Shown here: in pieces, positions 34,798 to 45,870 of the stretch
Layout of the letters: every line of letters starts with the position of its first letter
How positions within the stretch are numbered: position 1 is the stretch's first letter
NCBI RefSeq assembly: GCF_017565425.1
Contig: NZ_JAGEMK010000007.1
Coordinates: forward strand, 1 to 64,000
DNA length: 64,000 nucleotides
Reading direction: 5' to 3'
Source: Actinotalea soli
GTDB lineage: Bacteria; Actinomycetota; Actinomycetes; Actinomycetales; Cellulomonadaceae
Position numbers and translations under genes: made by a program
The notes under the pieces: generated by a model
Told to the model about the DNA's origin: nothing
Databases searched by the model: none
Seen by the model: only the letters and a program-made list of their open reading frames with translations

Positions 34798-35384
34798 GCG
34801 GGGAGGCCCCCTCCGGTGTGGTCCGCCAGGCCCGTCGCCCAGCGCGTGCACAAATGCTCCCAGCGACCGGCAGACCTCGCATCTCGGACACCGCGCGCCG
34901 ACCAGCGCCTCGCCCCCGCCCGCGGCGAGGGTCCTGCGCCGTCCGAGGACACCTAGAAGGGGTGCAGGAGGCGCTGGACGAACTGCCGGGTGCGCTCTTC
35001 GCGCGGCTCGCGCAGGACCTGGGCAGGCGGGCCGTGCTCGATGACTGGGGCAGCCTGCGGCAACTCCCCCGGGAGGGCTACCCAGCTGTCGCGTCCGGCT
35101 GGACCGCGACGCGTGCGCCGTCTGGCTGCTACCCGTCCCGCCCACGCGGAGAAGATGACCGTCTTGGACGCTGCGCAGCACCCGAGCGGTCGCAGCGGCG
35201 GCACGGCGGCGGGTGGTGCGCACGGATCTCCGCAGGGCGGCGTCGTCCCGGACCGCCGGGACAGCGGCGGGGGTCAGCACGACCGGGTCGCGAAGCAGAG
35301 AGTGCTGAGGTTGCCGTCGAGCGCCCTTCGCCAGCGAGGCCCGCGCCGATCGCGCGCTGCACCGGGAGGGGCCACAGTGGGTTG
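34798..35384. other. 587-bp region without an intact gene
   Basis: The first part should hold the promoter of the small membrane protein gene. At 34953-35048 there is a recognisable remnant of an ABC ATPase (separate entry). From 35049 to 35384 open frames exist in several phases, but none shows a protein family I recognise, and the composition is consistent with decayed coding DNA. The last bases hold the ribosome site of the thioredoxin-like gene (GGGAGG, somewhat distant). Confidence 0.5.
34953..35048 (-). pseudogene. Remnant: C-terminus of a polar amino-acid ABC transporter ATPase
   Basis: The last 31 codons before a TAG read [20 protein letters not shown] and then [10 protein letters not shown], matching the end of GlnQ/HisP-type ATPases (V-x-E-x-GPP-x-Q-x-L-x-x-P-x-x-ERT-x-x-F-L-x-x-x-L). 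Upstream in the same frame the similarity stops abruptly; Walker and ABC-signature motifs are absent. No cognate permease or binding-protein gene is nearby. A deletion scar is the likely origin. Confidence 0.65.
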
Positions 35385-37538
<2,154 letters not shown>

Positions 37539-37566
37539 CAGGGACGCACGGCCAGCAGAGGTCAGG

Positions 37567-37579
37567 GCCCCCAGGGGGC
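37567..37579. terminator. Small GC palindrome between convergent genes
   Basis: GCCCCC-A-GGGGGC (37567-37579) lies between the thioredoxin-like gene and the convergent MFS gene. It is too small to be sure of; a weak terminator at best. Confidence 0.3.
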
Positions 37580-37595
37580 TGAGCAGCGTGCCCGG

Positions 37596-38885
37596 CTACC
37601 GGGAGCGGACGGCCAGGCGACGTGCGACCGGGGCGACCAGCAGGATGCCGACGGCCGTCGCGCCGAAGGCCCAGCCGTACCCCGTCCCGACGAGGACCGC
37701 ACCCACGATGACGGCACCCAGCCCCGTCCCGCCGTCGTACGCGATGTTCCAGACGGTGCTCGCGGTGCCGTGGCCGCCCCGGCCCGACCGCCGCAGGATG
37801 ACGACGAGGGAGTCGTTCTGGACGGCGCCGAACCCGAGGCCGAACAGTCCCGCGCCCACCACCGCGAGCAGCACCGTCACGGTGGGCGACGCCGTCCAGG
37901 GGCTGCCCGCAGCGCCTGCTGCGAGGGCCACCCCGAGCATGCCACCCCCCGAGAGGAGGACCCCGGGCAGGAGCAGTGCCCCCGGTCCGCGTCCGTCCCC
38001 CAGGGCACCGGCGCCGACACGGCCCACGATCATCGCGACCGACAGGACGAGGAGCGCGACCGAGGCCGTCCCTGCCACGGGTACGGCCAGCGGCAGGAAG
38101 GTCAGGGCCGCGCCCAGTCCCAGGGCCGTGGCCAGGAAGACCACGGCCGGGGCGACCAGCGGGCCGAGCGGCGGGTGCACGGTCAGGGTCGGGGCTGTCG
38201 TGGCCTCTGACGGATCCGCCGGTGCCGGGTCGGCCGGTGCCGGGTCGGCCGGTGCCGGGGTGGCTGGGTGCGGGCTCGGCGGCGAGCTCAGGTCCACGGC
38301 CCGGACCTGACGCCCGCGGGGCTCGTCGGTCGACAGCCCGAGCGCCAGCGGGACCGCCACGAGGGCGAGCAGCGTGGTGCCCACCACCACCGGGAGGAAC
38401 CCCACCTGCTGCGCGACGAGCACCCCCAGCGGCAGCATCGCCACGTTGGGCAGCCCTGCCGCGAGACCGAAGAACCCGGTGCCCCGGCTCAGGTGGGTGT
38501 CGGCGACCAGCTCGCTCACCAGGGCCGCCCCGGCCACGACCACGAGGGCGAACCCGGCGCCCCGCAGGGCCGAGACCGCGAGCACGGGACCGATCGCGGT
38601 CGAGAGCAGGTACGCCGGGGTGGCCAGCCCCATGACGAGCGCCCCGACGGCGACCATGCGGCGCAGGCTGAGCGCCCGGAGCAGCGGTCGCATCGCGAGC
38701 TGGGTGACCACCGTCGCACCCATCATCACTCCCGTGACGGCCCCGACCGCTCCCCCGCCCGCGCCACCCTGCGCAGCCCACAGCGGGACCACCGAGAGCA
38801 GCGGCGCGTAGTTGCTCAGCGCCCCGAACACGGCCGCCAGGAGCAGGAGGTAGTCGCGGGAGAAGACCGCGCGGGGGGCGCTCAT
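37596..38885 (-). CDS. Major facilitator superfamily transporter
   Basis: 429 aa with twelve hydrophobic segments in two halves (6 + 6) and a long central cytoplasmic loop (about 195-235). The loop contains three copies of PADPA from a 15-bp DNA repeat. Family features include RPLLRALSLRRMVAVGA between helices 2 and 3 and FGLGFGAVQNDSLVV in helix 10. The drug-resistance/sugar-exporter branch is likely, but the substrate is not deducible. ATG at 38885 is the first in frame. Monocistronic. Confidence 0.87.
   Translation of the reverse strand: MSAPRAVFSRDYLLLLAAVFGALSNYAPLLSVVPLWAAQGGAGGGAVGAVTGVMMGATVVTQLAMRPLLRALSLRRMVAVGALVMGLATPAYLLSTAIGPVLAVSALRGAGFALVVVAGAALVSELVADTHLSRGTGFFGLAAGLPNVAMLPLGVLVAQQVGFLPVVVGTTLLALVAVPLALGLSTDEPRGRQVRAVDLSSPPSPHPATPAPADPAPADPAPADPSEATTAPTLTVHPPLGPLVAPAVVFLATALGLGAALTFLPLAVPVAGTASVALLVLSVAMIVGRVGAGALGDGRGPGALLLPGVLLSGGGMLGVALAAGAAGSPWTASPTVTVLLAVVGAGLFGLGFGAVQNDSLVVILRRSGRGGHGTASTVWNIAYDGGTGLGAVIVGAVLVGTGYGWAFGATAVGILLVAPVARRLAVRSR
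38221..38265. repeat. 15-bp tandem repeat, three units, in the MFS loop
   Basis: GGTGCCGGGTCGGCC occurs exactly at 38221 and 38236, and with two changes at 38251. It encodes the Pro-Ala-Asp-Pro-Ala linker in the central loop of the transporter. In-frame length variation would be tolerated. Confidence 0.85.
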
Positions 38886-38963
38886 CGGACCGACCCTACG
38901 TGCGGTGCCAGCGCCCGTCGGTGGCGCGACCGGGTCGCGGGGCGTCAGCCTCGGTGCACGCGG

Positions 38964-39194
38964 CTACACCAGGCCGACCGCGTACGCCACGAACATCAGC
39001 CCGACGAGCAGCACGACCCCGAGCACGATCACGTAGACGAGCTTGTTGGTCCGCGAGCTCGGGAGCGAGGGCTGGCGGTCGGAGAGGCCCGACATGCCGC
39101 TCTCGGCCGGAGGTGTCTCCCCCGGCGGCACCGAGCCACCGGGGGTGAGGCCTGTCGAGTCCTCGGGGGTGGGATCGCTGCTGGGGGTGCTCAT
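38964..39194 (-). CDS. DUF6480-type small membrane protein (76 aa)
   Basis: A short Pro/Ser/Gly-rich N-terminus containing GGSVPPGETPPAE and GMSGLS, followed by one C-terminal transmembrane helix (LVYVIVLGVVLLVGLMFVAYAV). This layout is that of actinobacterial DUF6480 proteins; function unknown. I use ATG at 39194 (MSTPSSDP), the typical family start. In-frame starts further up (39248) would reach into the divergent TetR promoter region. Confidence 0.75.
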   Translation of the reverse strand: MSTPSSDPTPEDSTGLTPGGSVPPGETPPAESGMSGLSDRQPSLPSSRTNKLVYVIVLGVVLLVGLMFVAYAVGLV

Positions 39195-39285
39195 CGGGCC
39201 ACGGTGAGCCAGTCCTGCCATGGTCGCAACCCGAACCGCCGCGGTCACGCTCCCACGCGCTCGGGGTGGCTACGCTGGCGGGAAC

Positions 39286-39933
39286 GTGACCGACCAGCCT
39301 GCTCCCGTGCCGACCCGCCGTCGGGCGAACACCCGTGCGCGCATCCTCGACGCAGCCGCGGCTGTCTTCGCCGAGAAGGGCCTCAACGGCGCGACGGTCG
39401 ACGACCTGGTGAGCGCTGCCGGGTACACCCGCGGGGCGTTCTACTCGAACTTCTCGACCAAGGAGGACGTGTTCTACGCCCTCTACGAGAAGCAGTCGGC
39501 GCTCATGGTGGGCCTGGTCCGCGACGCGGTCCAGGCCGGGGACCCGGACGAGTTCGACCTGGCAGGTCTCGGCGCCATCCTCGAGGCCCTGCGTCCCCAC
39601 GCGCGGATCTGGTACCTGCTGCAGACCGAGGCCCAGCTGCACTCGATGCGCACCCCGGACAGCGGCACCCGGTTCCAGGAGCAGAGCGCCGGCTTCGAGG
39701 GGGAGATCGCCGAGATCCTCGTCGATGTGCTCGGCCGGCTCGGACGCCGCCCGACCGTCAGCTCGGTCCAGCTCGCCGACGTCCTGACCTCTCTCTACAT
39801 CCGCGGGCTGGCGCGCGAGGCCCTCGCGGGCGGCCCTGCCCCGACGGGCTCAGCCTTCGTCGAGGCCACCCTGCCCGCGGTGCTCCTCGGGTTGTCGACC
39901 CCTGTGCTGAGCCCGGGGGCCCACCGCGGCTGA
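39286..39933 (+). CDS. TetR-family transcriptional regulator
   Basis: 215 aa. The helix-turn-helix is at about residues 12-60 (ARILDAAAAVFAEKGLNGAT, then GYTRGAFYSNFSTKEDVFYA), followed by an all-helical ligand domain. The GTG at 39286 is the probable start; the ribosome site (GGCGGG) is weak and a leaderless transcript is possible. It is divergent from the DUF6480 gene and could regulate that gene or the adjacent MFS exporter (inference). Its last 84 bases overlap the convergent kinase gene. Confidence 0.88.
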   Translation: MTDQPAPVPTRRRANTRARILDAAAAVFAEKGLNGATVDDLVSAAGYTRGAFYSNFSTKEDVFYALYEKQSALMVGLVRDAVQAGDPDEFDLAGLGAILEALRPHARIWYLLQTEAQLHSMRTPDSGTRFQEQSAGFEGEIAEILVDVLGRLGRRPTVSSVQLADVLTSLYIRGLAREALAGGPAPTGSAFVEATLPAVLLGLSTPVLSPGAHRG

Positions 39934-41565
39934 CCGGCCTCGGTGCGCGGCGGCGGCCACGAAGGCGTCGAACCGCGGGTCCGGCGTCGGCGCCTGCCCC
40001 ACGACCTCGCGCGCGGCCAGCGTGGGCGCCGTCAGGAGGGCCTCGTCGACCGGCCCGAGCAGGCCGGCCCGCACCAGGGCGAGGAGGGCGGCCCCGCTCG
40101 CGACCGGCTCCGGGGCCCCGACCCACCGTGAGGGCCACGGGCTGGTCGCGACCTTGAGGTCGGCCCAGCCCGGGACCGTGAGCGCCGGACCGCCGAGGAC
40201 CACGAGCCGACCCGGGTCGCTCATGACGCCGGACCGGTCCCCCGCCGGACCCCTCACGCCGGGTTCGCGAGGCGCAGGTCCCGCCCCGTCGCTCAGCCTC
40301 CCCTGCTCGACCACCATCCATCGCGCCTGCAGGCACACCCCCTCGAGCACCGCACCGGCGAGCTCGGCCGGGCCCAAGCCGTCGACCGGGACCTCTACCG
40401 CAGGCTCTCCCGGCCCCGGGCCGAGCTCGAGGACCCGGACCCTCGCGGCGGGGTCGGGCTGCGGCGTCTGCCTGCCGGAGAGGTAGGGCAGGACGACGGG
40501 GCCCGACCGGTCCGTGCTGACCTCCGGCCACGCCGCGCCCGCCCCACCGACGCCACGGTCGGCGAGCCAGGTGAGCACCGCACCGGCACTCGAGGAACCG
40601 GCGAGGACCGCCTCGTGCCGCCCGGACACGGTCCGGACCAGGCTCATGCCGGCCAGGGCGATGCGGTCCTCGCCGTCCGCGGTGCCTGGTCGGTGGGCTC
40701 CTCGCACCGTGAGGACCGCCTCGGTGGTGCCGATCGAGTCGGCGCGGTCGCCGGGGAGCCGCACACCGCTCGCCCAGGTCCCCACCGCGTGGTCGTGCCC
40801 GGCCAGCACCACCGGCGTCCCGACGGGGACCCCTGCCGCCGTGAAGGCCTGGCCCGCGGCCCGCCACCGTCGGGCTGGACCGTCATCGGGCCGGCCGGCG
40901 GGTCGCGCACCACCCCACCCCGACCGCCCCGCGACGGCCGACGGGTCGACGACGCGGGGCAGGGTCGCGGGACGCAGGCCGACGAGTGCGAGGAGGTCCG
41001 CGTCGAAGGTCTCGGCGAGCCCCTCCCCCGGGGCAGGACGCCGGTACGCCATGGTGCGACCGGCCAGGGTGTGGTCGGTCACGAGCTCACCGGTGAGCGC
41101 CAGCACGACCAGGTCAGCGGCCCCGGCCCACCACGCCATCTGCGCGGCCACGGCAGGCTCGTGGCGGCGCAACCACTCCATGGTGGCGAGCGGGACCTTG
41201 GCGCTGGGCCGGACCCCTGTCGCGCGGAACAGCTCGAGGTAGCCATGGGCCTCGGACAGGTCACGGGCCTCGGCGACCGCGCGGCGCCCGTCCCAGCCGA
41301 GCAGGGCGGTCAGCGGGGCGCCGTCGGCGGCGAGCGGGACCCCGGTCTCTGCCATCGAGGTCACGCCGACGGCGTCCGGCCGCACCGACGCGCGGCCGAG
41401 GACCTCGCGGGTGAGCTCCACCGCACGGTCCACGAGCCCGACCGCGTCGGAGGGGGTGCGTCCCGCCACGGTGGCGAGGTCGGTGCCTCCCTCGGGCCCC
41501 CAGGCCGTGAGCACCACCTTGGTCCGGGAGGTGCCGACATCGATGCCCAGCGCGGTCGGGGTCAT
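39850..41565 (-). CDS. FGGY-family carbohydrate kinase
   Basis: 571 aa, about 60 longer than usual. The ATPase fold opens with LGIDVGTSRTKVVL (phosphate 1 motif), with GWDGRRA and TMEWLRRHEP, the catalytic-Asp region VLAGHDHAVGTWASGV, and the adenosine-side motif LVVLGGPALTVPGW. It phosphorylates a sugar or polyol; xylulose, gluconate or other substrates cannot be separated from sequence. The last 28 residues (AVGPRAQHRG and beyond) are read antisense to the TetR gene and look unlike the family, suggesting that an original stop was lost. Follows the cyclase gene by 58 bases on the same strand. Confidence 0.85.
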   Translation of the reverse strand: MTPTALGIDVGTSRTKVVLTAWGPEGGTDLATVAGRTPSDAVGLVDRAVELTREVLGRASVRPDAVGVTSMAETGVPLAADGAPLTALLGWDGRRAVAEARDLSEAHGYLELFRATGVRPSAKVPLATMEWLRRHEPAVAAQMAWWAGAADLVVLALTGELVTDHTLAGRTMAYRRPAPGEGLAETFDADLLALVGLRPATLPRVVDPSAVAGRSGWGGARPAGRPDDGPARRWRAAGQAFTAAGVPVGTPVVLAGHDHAVGTWASGVRLPGDRADSIGTTEAVLTVRGAHRPGTADGEDRIALAGMSLVRTVSGRHEAVLAGSSSAGAVLTWLADRGVGGAGAAWPEVSTDRSGPVVLPYLSGRQTPQPDPAARVRVLELGPGPGEPAVEVPVDGLGPAELAGAVLEGVCLQARWMVVEQGRLSDGAGPAPREPGVRGPAGDRSGVMSDPGRLVVLGGPALTVPGWADLKVATSPWPSRWVGAPEPVASGAALLALVRAGLLGPVDEALLTAPTLAAREVVGQAPTPDPRFDAFVAAAAHRGRSAAVGPRAQHRGRQPEEHRGQGGLDEG

Positions 41566-41623
41566 GCGGCCATCGTCTCAGGGGCCTTGCCCCCGGGGCC
41601 CGCCCTCGAGGACCAGGCGCACC

Positions 41624-43192
41624 TCAGCGCCGCGCGGGGGCGCTGCCGTGCACCACGACCACGTCCCGGCCGGCCGCCCTGGCCGCGTACAGGGCGTCGT
41701 CGGCCAGGCGCAGGAGGAGCTCCCCCGTCCCGCCGGGGGGCAGCTGGGCGACGCCGGCACTGATGGTCACGCCGATCTCGCCGTCGGCCGTCGCGATCCG
41801 CAGGGCGGCGCACCGCTCACGCCAGGTCTCGGCGCGCTCGGCGGCCGTGGTCGCGTCGGAGCCCGGGAGCAGCAGGACGAACTCCTCGCCCCCGTACCGC
41901 GCGACGGCATCGGCCTCACGCACCCCGCCGGCCAGCTCGTCGGCCACCTTGACCAGGAGCGCGTCCCCCACGGCGTGCCCATGCGTGTCGTTGACCTGCT
42001 TGAAGTGGTCGATGTCCACCATGACCGCGCTGAGCGGCGTCCCCGCGGATCCGGCGCGGACCACGGCCTCGAGGAGGACCAGCTCGAGGTGGCGTCGGTT
42101 GTACAGGCCGGTGAGGCCGTCGCGCACGGCCTGCTCGGCGAGCTCGGCGCGCAACCGCTCGAGCTCGGTCACGTCGCGCACCACCGCCACGGCGCCGACC
42201 ACCTGGCGTGAGGCCATGATGCGGTTGACGCGGACCTCGTAGGACCGTCCGTCGGGGGCGCGGACCGTGCGGGCAGGCTGGCCCTCGAGCGGCACCCCAC
42301 CGACCACGGCCCCCTCGAAGACCACGCGGATGTCGGCAGGCACCAGCTCCGACCATCGTGCGCCGATGAGGCTCTCCCGGCGCCGCGGTGACGCGCGGGT
42401 CAGCAGCCGCACCCCAGCCGGGTTGACGTCCAGGACGCGGCCCTCGGGGTCGAGCACCATGACGGCGTCCGTCAGGGCGGCCAGCACCTGCCGCGTCGAG
42501 AGCGGCACCAGGCCAGCAGGTTCGCCGTACCTCTCGACCCAGAACCAGATCCCGGCGGTCACGAGGAAGAGGCTCGGGGCGAGGTCGACCGTGACGCCGT
42601 CGGGGCGCCACAGCAGGCTCACCACGCTCCCCGCGAAGGGCACCAGGCCCCCCACCAGGGCCACCGCGTAGACGCGCCGGTGGCCGGCCACCGCCCGGGA
42701 CATGGCCCGCACGACCAGGGCGCCCGCCAGCACGAGGAGGAGGTAGCTGTAGACCGCGTGCGCCACGAAGAGCGGGCCGAGCTCGGTCACGAGACGCCCG
42801 TCGAGCCGCTGGCCGACGCTGCGGTAGAGCAGGCCGTGGCTGCGGTCGGTGAGCACGACGACGACGAGCAGGACCGGCTCGACGGCGAGGAGCGCGGCGA
42901 CGCGGTGGTCCAGGACCGACCGCCACCCTGCGAGCACCATGAGGTACCAGAACCCCGACGCCGTGACCAGGGCCACCGCCGGGTAGACCGCGTAGTCGAG
43001 GGCGAGGGTCACGTCCGGGTCCGTCGCGAGGGTCGAGGCGCTGCGCACCACGGCCCAGACGACGCAGCCGACGAGAGTCAGGACCAGGGGGCGGGCCAGC
43101 GGCGACCCCGCACGGCGGCGCCACACCAGCCCGGCGGTGAGCCCCGCGAGCCCTGCTCCGAGCAGGTTCAGCACAGCCAGCACCGTGTGCAT
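41624..43192 (-). CDS. Membrane-bound diguanylate cyclase (7TM-PAS-GGDEF)
   Basis: 522 aa. Seven N-terminal transmembrane helices of the histidine-kinase 7TM sensor type (about 1-220) are followed by a PAS domain (about 235-350, VMVLDPEGRVLDVNPAGVRL) and a GGDEF domain (about 360-515). The signature RYGGEEF is intact, metal residues are present in MVDIDHFKQVNDTHGH, and an I-site RxxD (READ) lies five residues upstream of GGEEF, so product inhibition is expected. It makes c-di-GMP from GTP. ATG is at 43192. It may be co-transcribed with the kinase gene downstream. Confidence 0.92.
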   Translation of the reverse strand: MHTVLAVLNLLGAGLAGLTAGLVWRRRAGSPLARPLVLTLVGCVVWAVVRSASTLATDPDVTLALDYAVYPAVALVTASGFWYLMVLAGWRSVLDHRVAALLAVEPVLLVVVVLTDRSHGLLYRSVGQRLDGRLVTELGPLFVAHAVYSYLLLVLAGALVVRAMSRAVAGHRRVYAVALVGGLVPFAGSVVSLLWRPDGVTVDLAPSLFLVTAGIWFWVERYGEPAGLVPLSTRQVLAALTDAVMVLDPEGRVLDVNPAGVRLLTRASPRRRESLIGARWSELVPADIRVVFEGAVVGGVPLEGQPARTVRAPDGRSYEVRVNRIMASRQVVGAVAVVRDVTELERLRAELAEQAVRDGLTGLYNRRHLELVLLEAVVRAGSAGTPLSAVMVDIDHFKQVNDTHGHAVGDALLVKVADELAGGVREADAVARYGGEEFVLLLPGSDATTAAERAETWRERCAALRIATADGEIGVTISAGVAQLPPGGTGELLLRLADDALYAARAAGRDVVVVHGSAPARR

Positions 43193-43352
43193 CAGCCGTC
43201 CTCCCCGTCATCCCCAGGTTGTCATCGGCAGACGAGGGCCCGAGGTGTAGGCCGAGAACGCGGCGGGGTGCGGCGAGGACCCGGACGGCCGGGACCCTGC
43301 GGGACGATCCTGCCCGGCTGGTTCCACCACGACCGGGCGAGACCGGTGATCG

Positions 43353-44015
43353 CTACCGCGCCGGACCGCCGCCCCGCAGCAGCTGCTCGAACGGGGTCGG
43401 GTCGTCGAAGGAGTCGACGGCGGGCGGACGCGAGGAGGACAGGACCACGTCGGCGAGCTCACGCGCGGCGCGCTGGACGCGGTCGGCGAGGGGGGCGACG
43501 TCGTCGTCCTGCCGGACGCCCTGGCTGTGGCCGAAGTCGTCCGTCGCGGCGAACACCCCCGTCGGCACCACGACGGCACGGAGGTAGGCGAACAGCGGCC
43601 GCAGTGCGTGGTCGACGGCCAAGGAGTGACGCGCGGTGCCCGCCGTGGCGCCGAGCAGCACCGGGTGGCCGGCCAGCGCCCCCTCGGGCAGCACGTCGAT
43701 GAAGTTCTTGAACAACCCCGTGAAGGTGCCGCTGTAGATCGGCGTCACAGCCACCAGGCCGTCGGAGCCCTGGACCGCGTCCAGCGCGACCTGCAGCTCG
43801 GGCGAGGCGAACCCCGTGTGGAGCATGTTCGTCAGGTCGTGCGCGTGGTCGCGCAGCTCGACCAGCTCGACCGACGCCACGGCCCCGCGGTCCCCGAGAG
43901 CGCGGCCCACCGCCTCCCCGAGGCGATCGGCCAGCAGGCGCGTGCTCGACGGGTTGCGCAGCCCGGCCGAGACGACGGCGATGCGCCGGCGCAGCGGCTC
44001 GTCGATCCCCGTCAT
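43353..44015 (-). CDS. NADPH-dependent FMN reductase (partner of LLM oxidoreductase)
   Basis: 220 aa with a flavodoxin-like fold: IAVVSAGLRNPSSTRLLADR (FMN phosphate loop), VTPIYSGTFTGLFKNFIDVL (isoalloxazine site) and LLGATAGTARHSLAVD. This is the CE1759/SsuE-like type found beside LLM-class monooxygenases. ATG at 44015 overlaps the oxidoreductase stop (ATGA); longer open frames run into that gene. It probably supplies reduced flavin to the oxygenase encoded just upstream. Confidence 0.88.
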   Translation of the reverse strand: MTGIDEPLRRRIAVVSAGLRNPSSTRLLADRLGEAVGRALGDRGAVASVELVELRDHAHDLTNMLHTGFASPELQVALDAVQGSDGLVAVTPIYSGTFTGLFKNFIDVLPEGALAGHPVLLGATAGTARHSLAVDHALRPLFAYLRAVVVPTGVFAATDDFGHSQGVRQDDDVAPLADRVQRAARELADVVLSSSRPPAVDSFDDPTPFEQLLRGGGPAR

Positions 44016-45154
44016 CGGACGGGGGCCGGGGCACGCCCGGTGACGGCGTCGGTGTCCGCGTAGACCGTGACGTCGCGAGGACCGCCGGCCGCCTCGACGA
44101 GGGTGGAGTGCACCGGCGCGTCCGGGACGTGCGGGGGACGCCCCACGGCCATCTCCTTGCGCAGCACGGGCACCACCTCGGTGCCGAGGAGCTCGATCTG
44201 CTCGAGAACGGTGTCGAGGGGAAGGCCTGCGTGGTCGATGAGGAACAGCTGGCGCTGGTAGTCGCCCACGTGGTCGCGCATCGCCGCGTAGCGGTCGATC
44301 ACCTGCTGCGGGCTGCCGACCGTGAGGGGGGTCTGCTCGGTGAAGTCCTCCATCGACGGGCCGTGCCCGTACACGGGGGCGTTGTCGAAGTAGGGGCGGA
44401 ACTCGTTCCACGCGGCCTGCGAGCTCTTGCGCATGAACACCTGCCCGCCGAGGCCGACGATCGCCTGGTCGGCGCTGCCGTGGCCGTAGTGCTCGAAGCG
44501 CCGGCGGTACAGGCCGACCATCTGCTTGGTGTGGTGGATCGGCCAGAAGATGTTGTTGTGGAAGAAGCCGTCGCCGTAGTAGGCGGCCTGCTCGGCGATC
44601 TCCGGGCTCCGGATCGAGCCGTGCCACACGAAGGGAGGCACGCCGTCGAGCGGACGCGGGGTCGAGGTGAAGGACTGCAGCGGCGTGCGCAGCTTGCCCT
44701 CCCAGTCGACGACGTCCTCGCGCCACAACCGGTGCAGCAACGCGTAGTTCTCGATCGCGAGCGGGATGCCGTTGCGGATGTCCTGCCCGAACCACGGGTA
44801 GACCGGCCCGGTGTTGCCGCGCCCCATCATGAGGTCGACGCGGCCGCCCGAGAGGTGCTGGAGCATCGCGTAGTCCTCGGCGATCTTGACCGGGTCGTTG
44901 GTCGTGATCAGCGTGGTCGCGGTCGAGAGCTGGAGCCGCTCGGTCCGCGCGGCGATGTAACCCAGCAGCGTGGTGGGCGAGGACGGGACGAACGGCGGGT
45001 TGTGGTGCTCCCCCGAGGCGAAGACGTCGAGCCCGACCTCCTCGGCCTTGAGCGCGATCCGCACCATGGCGTCGATGCGCTCCCCCTCGGTGGGGATGCG
45101 GCCGTTCGTCGGGTCACGCGTGACGTCACCGACGCTGAAGATTCCGAACTGCAT
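44012..45154 (-). CDS. LLM-class flavin-dependent oxidoreductase
   Basis: 380 aa, luciferase-like TIM barrel: QFGIFSVGD, FASGEHHNPPFVPSSPTTLL, RVDLMMGRGNTGPVYPWFGQ and HNNIFWPIHHTKQMVGLYRR. Members oxidise varied substrates with FMNH2 and O2; the substrate here is unknown. ATG at 45154 has GGGAG upstream and starts the protein at MQFGIF, as in homologs; an in-frame start at 45193 is less likely. Coupled to the FMN reductase gene. Confidence 0.88.
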   Translation of the reverse strand: MQFGIFSVGDVTRDPTNGRIPTEGERIDAMVRIALKAEEVGLDVFASGEHHNPPFVPSSPTTLLGYIAARTERLQLSTATTLITTNDPVKIAEDYAMLQHLSGGRVDLMMGRGNTGPVYPWFGQDIRNGIPLAIENYALLHRLWREDVVDWEGKLRTPLQSFTSTPRPLDGVPPFVWHGSIRSPEIAEQAAYYGDGFFHNNIFWPIHHTKQMVGLYRRRFEHYGHGSADQAIVGLGGQVFMRKSSQAAWNEFRPYFDNAPVYGHGPSMEDFTEQTPLTVGSPQQVIDRYAAMRDHVGDYQRQLFLIDHAGLPLDTVLEQIELLGTEVVPVLRKEMAVGRPPHVPDAPVHSTLVEAAGGPRDVTVYADTDAVTGRAPAPVR

Positions 45155-45166
45155 GATGGCTCCCGA

Positions 45167-45196
45167 CTCGAGGTTCGTACAACATTCAACCATTCA
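45167..45196 (-). promoter_or_regulatory. AT-richer leader with direct repeats upstream of the LLM operon
   Basis: On the minus strand TGAATGGTTGAATGTTGTACGA carries a TGAATG direct repeat spaced 8 bases apart. It is markedly less GC-rich than its surroundings and lies directly upstream of the oxidoreductase start. It may be promoter or operator DNA; no clear -35/-10 pair was found. Confidence 0.3.
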
Positions 45197-45223
45197 CCGG
45201 CGAGAACCGCGAGTCCCCCGGGG

Positions 45224-45745
45224 CTATTCCTCGCCGTCGGAGCGCTGGCTCCGAAGCAGGCCCCGGAGGTACGAGGCCTGACCCACGTGCTGGAGGTCGT
45301 CGCTGATGACGCTGATGAGCCGCACCCCCAGGGTCACGGGCGGGTCCCAGGCCTCGTCCACCACGCGGTCCAGGTCACGGGAGCCCACGCCCCGGAGCAG
45401 CTCGACCGTGCGGGCGTGCACGGCCTCGTGGTACCCGGCGAGGAGCTCGGCGGAGGCCCTGACCGCCTCGACCTCGGCGGGGCCGTGGCCGAAGCCGGTG
45501 TCCAGACGCGGCAGGTCCAGCCCGAAGCGGTCCCCCCAGCCCTCGGTCCACACCTGCCCCTGGTCGAAGGCGTCGGCGACGTGGTCGTCCTGCACCCTGC
45601 TCAGGTGCCACACGAGCCAGGCGATCGTGTTGGCCCCCGGCGCCGGTGCGCGGTCCAGGTCCGCCGACGCGATGCCGTCGAGGACCGCGACCACCTCCTC
45701 CCGCACCCGCTCGAACCCGTCTGCCAGGATCTCTCGCACGTCCAC
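45224..45745 (-). CDS. DinB/DUF664-family protein
   Basis: 173 aa four-helix bundle of the DinB-like superfamily. The metal-ligand histidines appear in TIAWLVWHLSRVQDDHV (about residue 45) and DDLQHVGQASYLRGLL (about residue 150). Some relatives are thiol-dependent (mycothiol) transferases; the substrate of this one is unknown. GTG at 45745 has GAGGCGG upstream; an in-frame extension to 46081 is antisense to the RDD gene and rejected. Confidence 0.85.
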   Translation of the reverse strand: MDVREILADGFERVREEVVAVLDGIASADLDRAPAPGANTIAWLVWHLSRVQDDHVADAFDQGQVWTEGWGDRFGLDLPRLDTGFGHGPAEVEAVRASAELLAGYHEAVHARTVELLRGVGSRDLDRVVDEAWDPPVTLGVRLISVISDDLQHVGQASYLRGLLRSQRSDGEE

Positions 45746-45870
45746 GCGTGCACCGCCTCTCCGTCGCGCCCGGGCCCATCCCCGCGCTCTGCCCGTCAGC
45801 CTTCCATCCGGGCCCCGTGACGGCAGCGTGGCCCCTGACAGCACGGGCCGCCACGTGCCAGGATGTCGCG

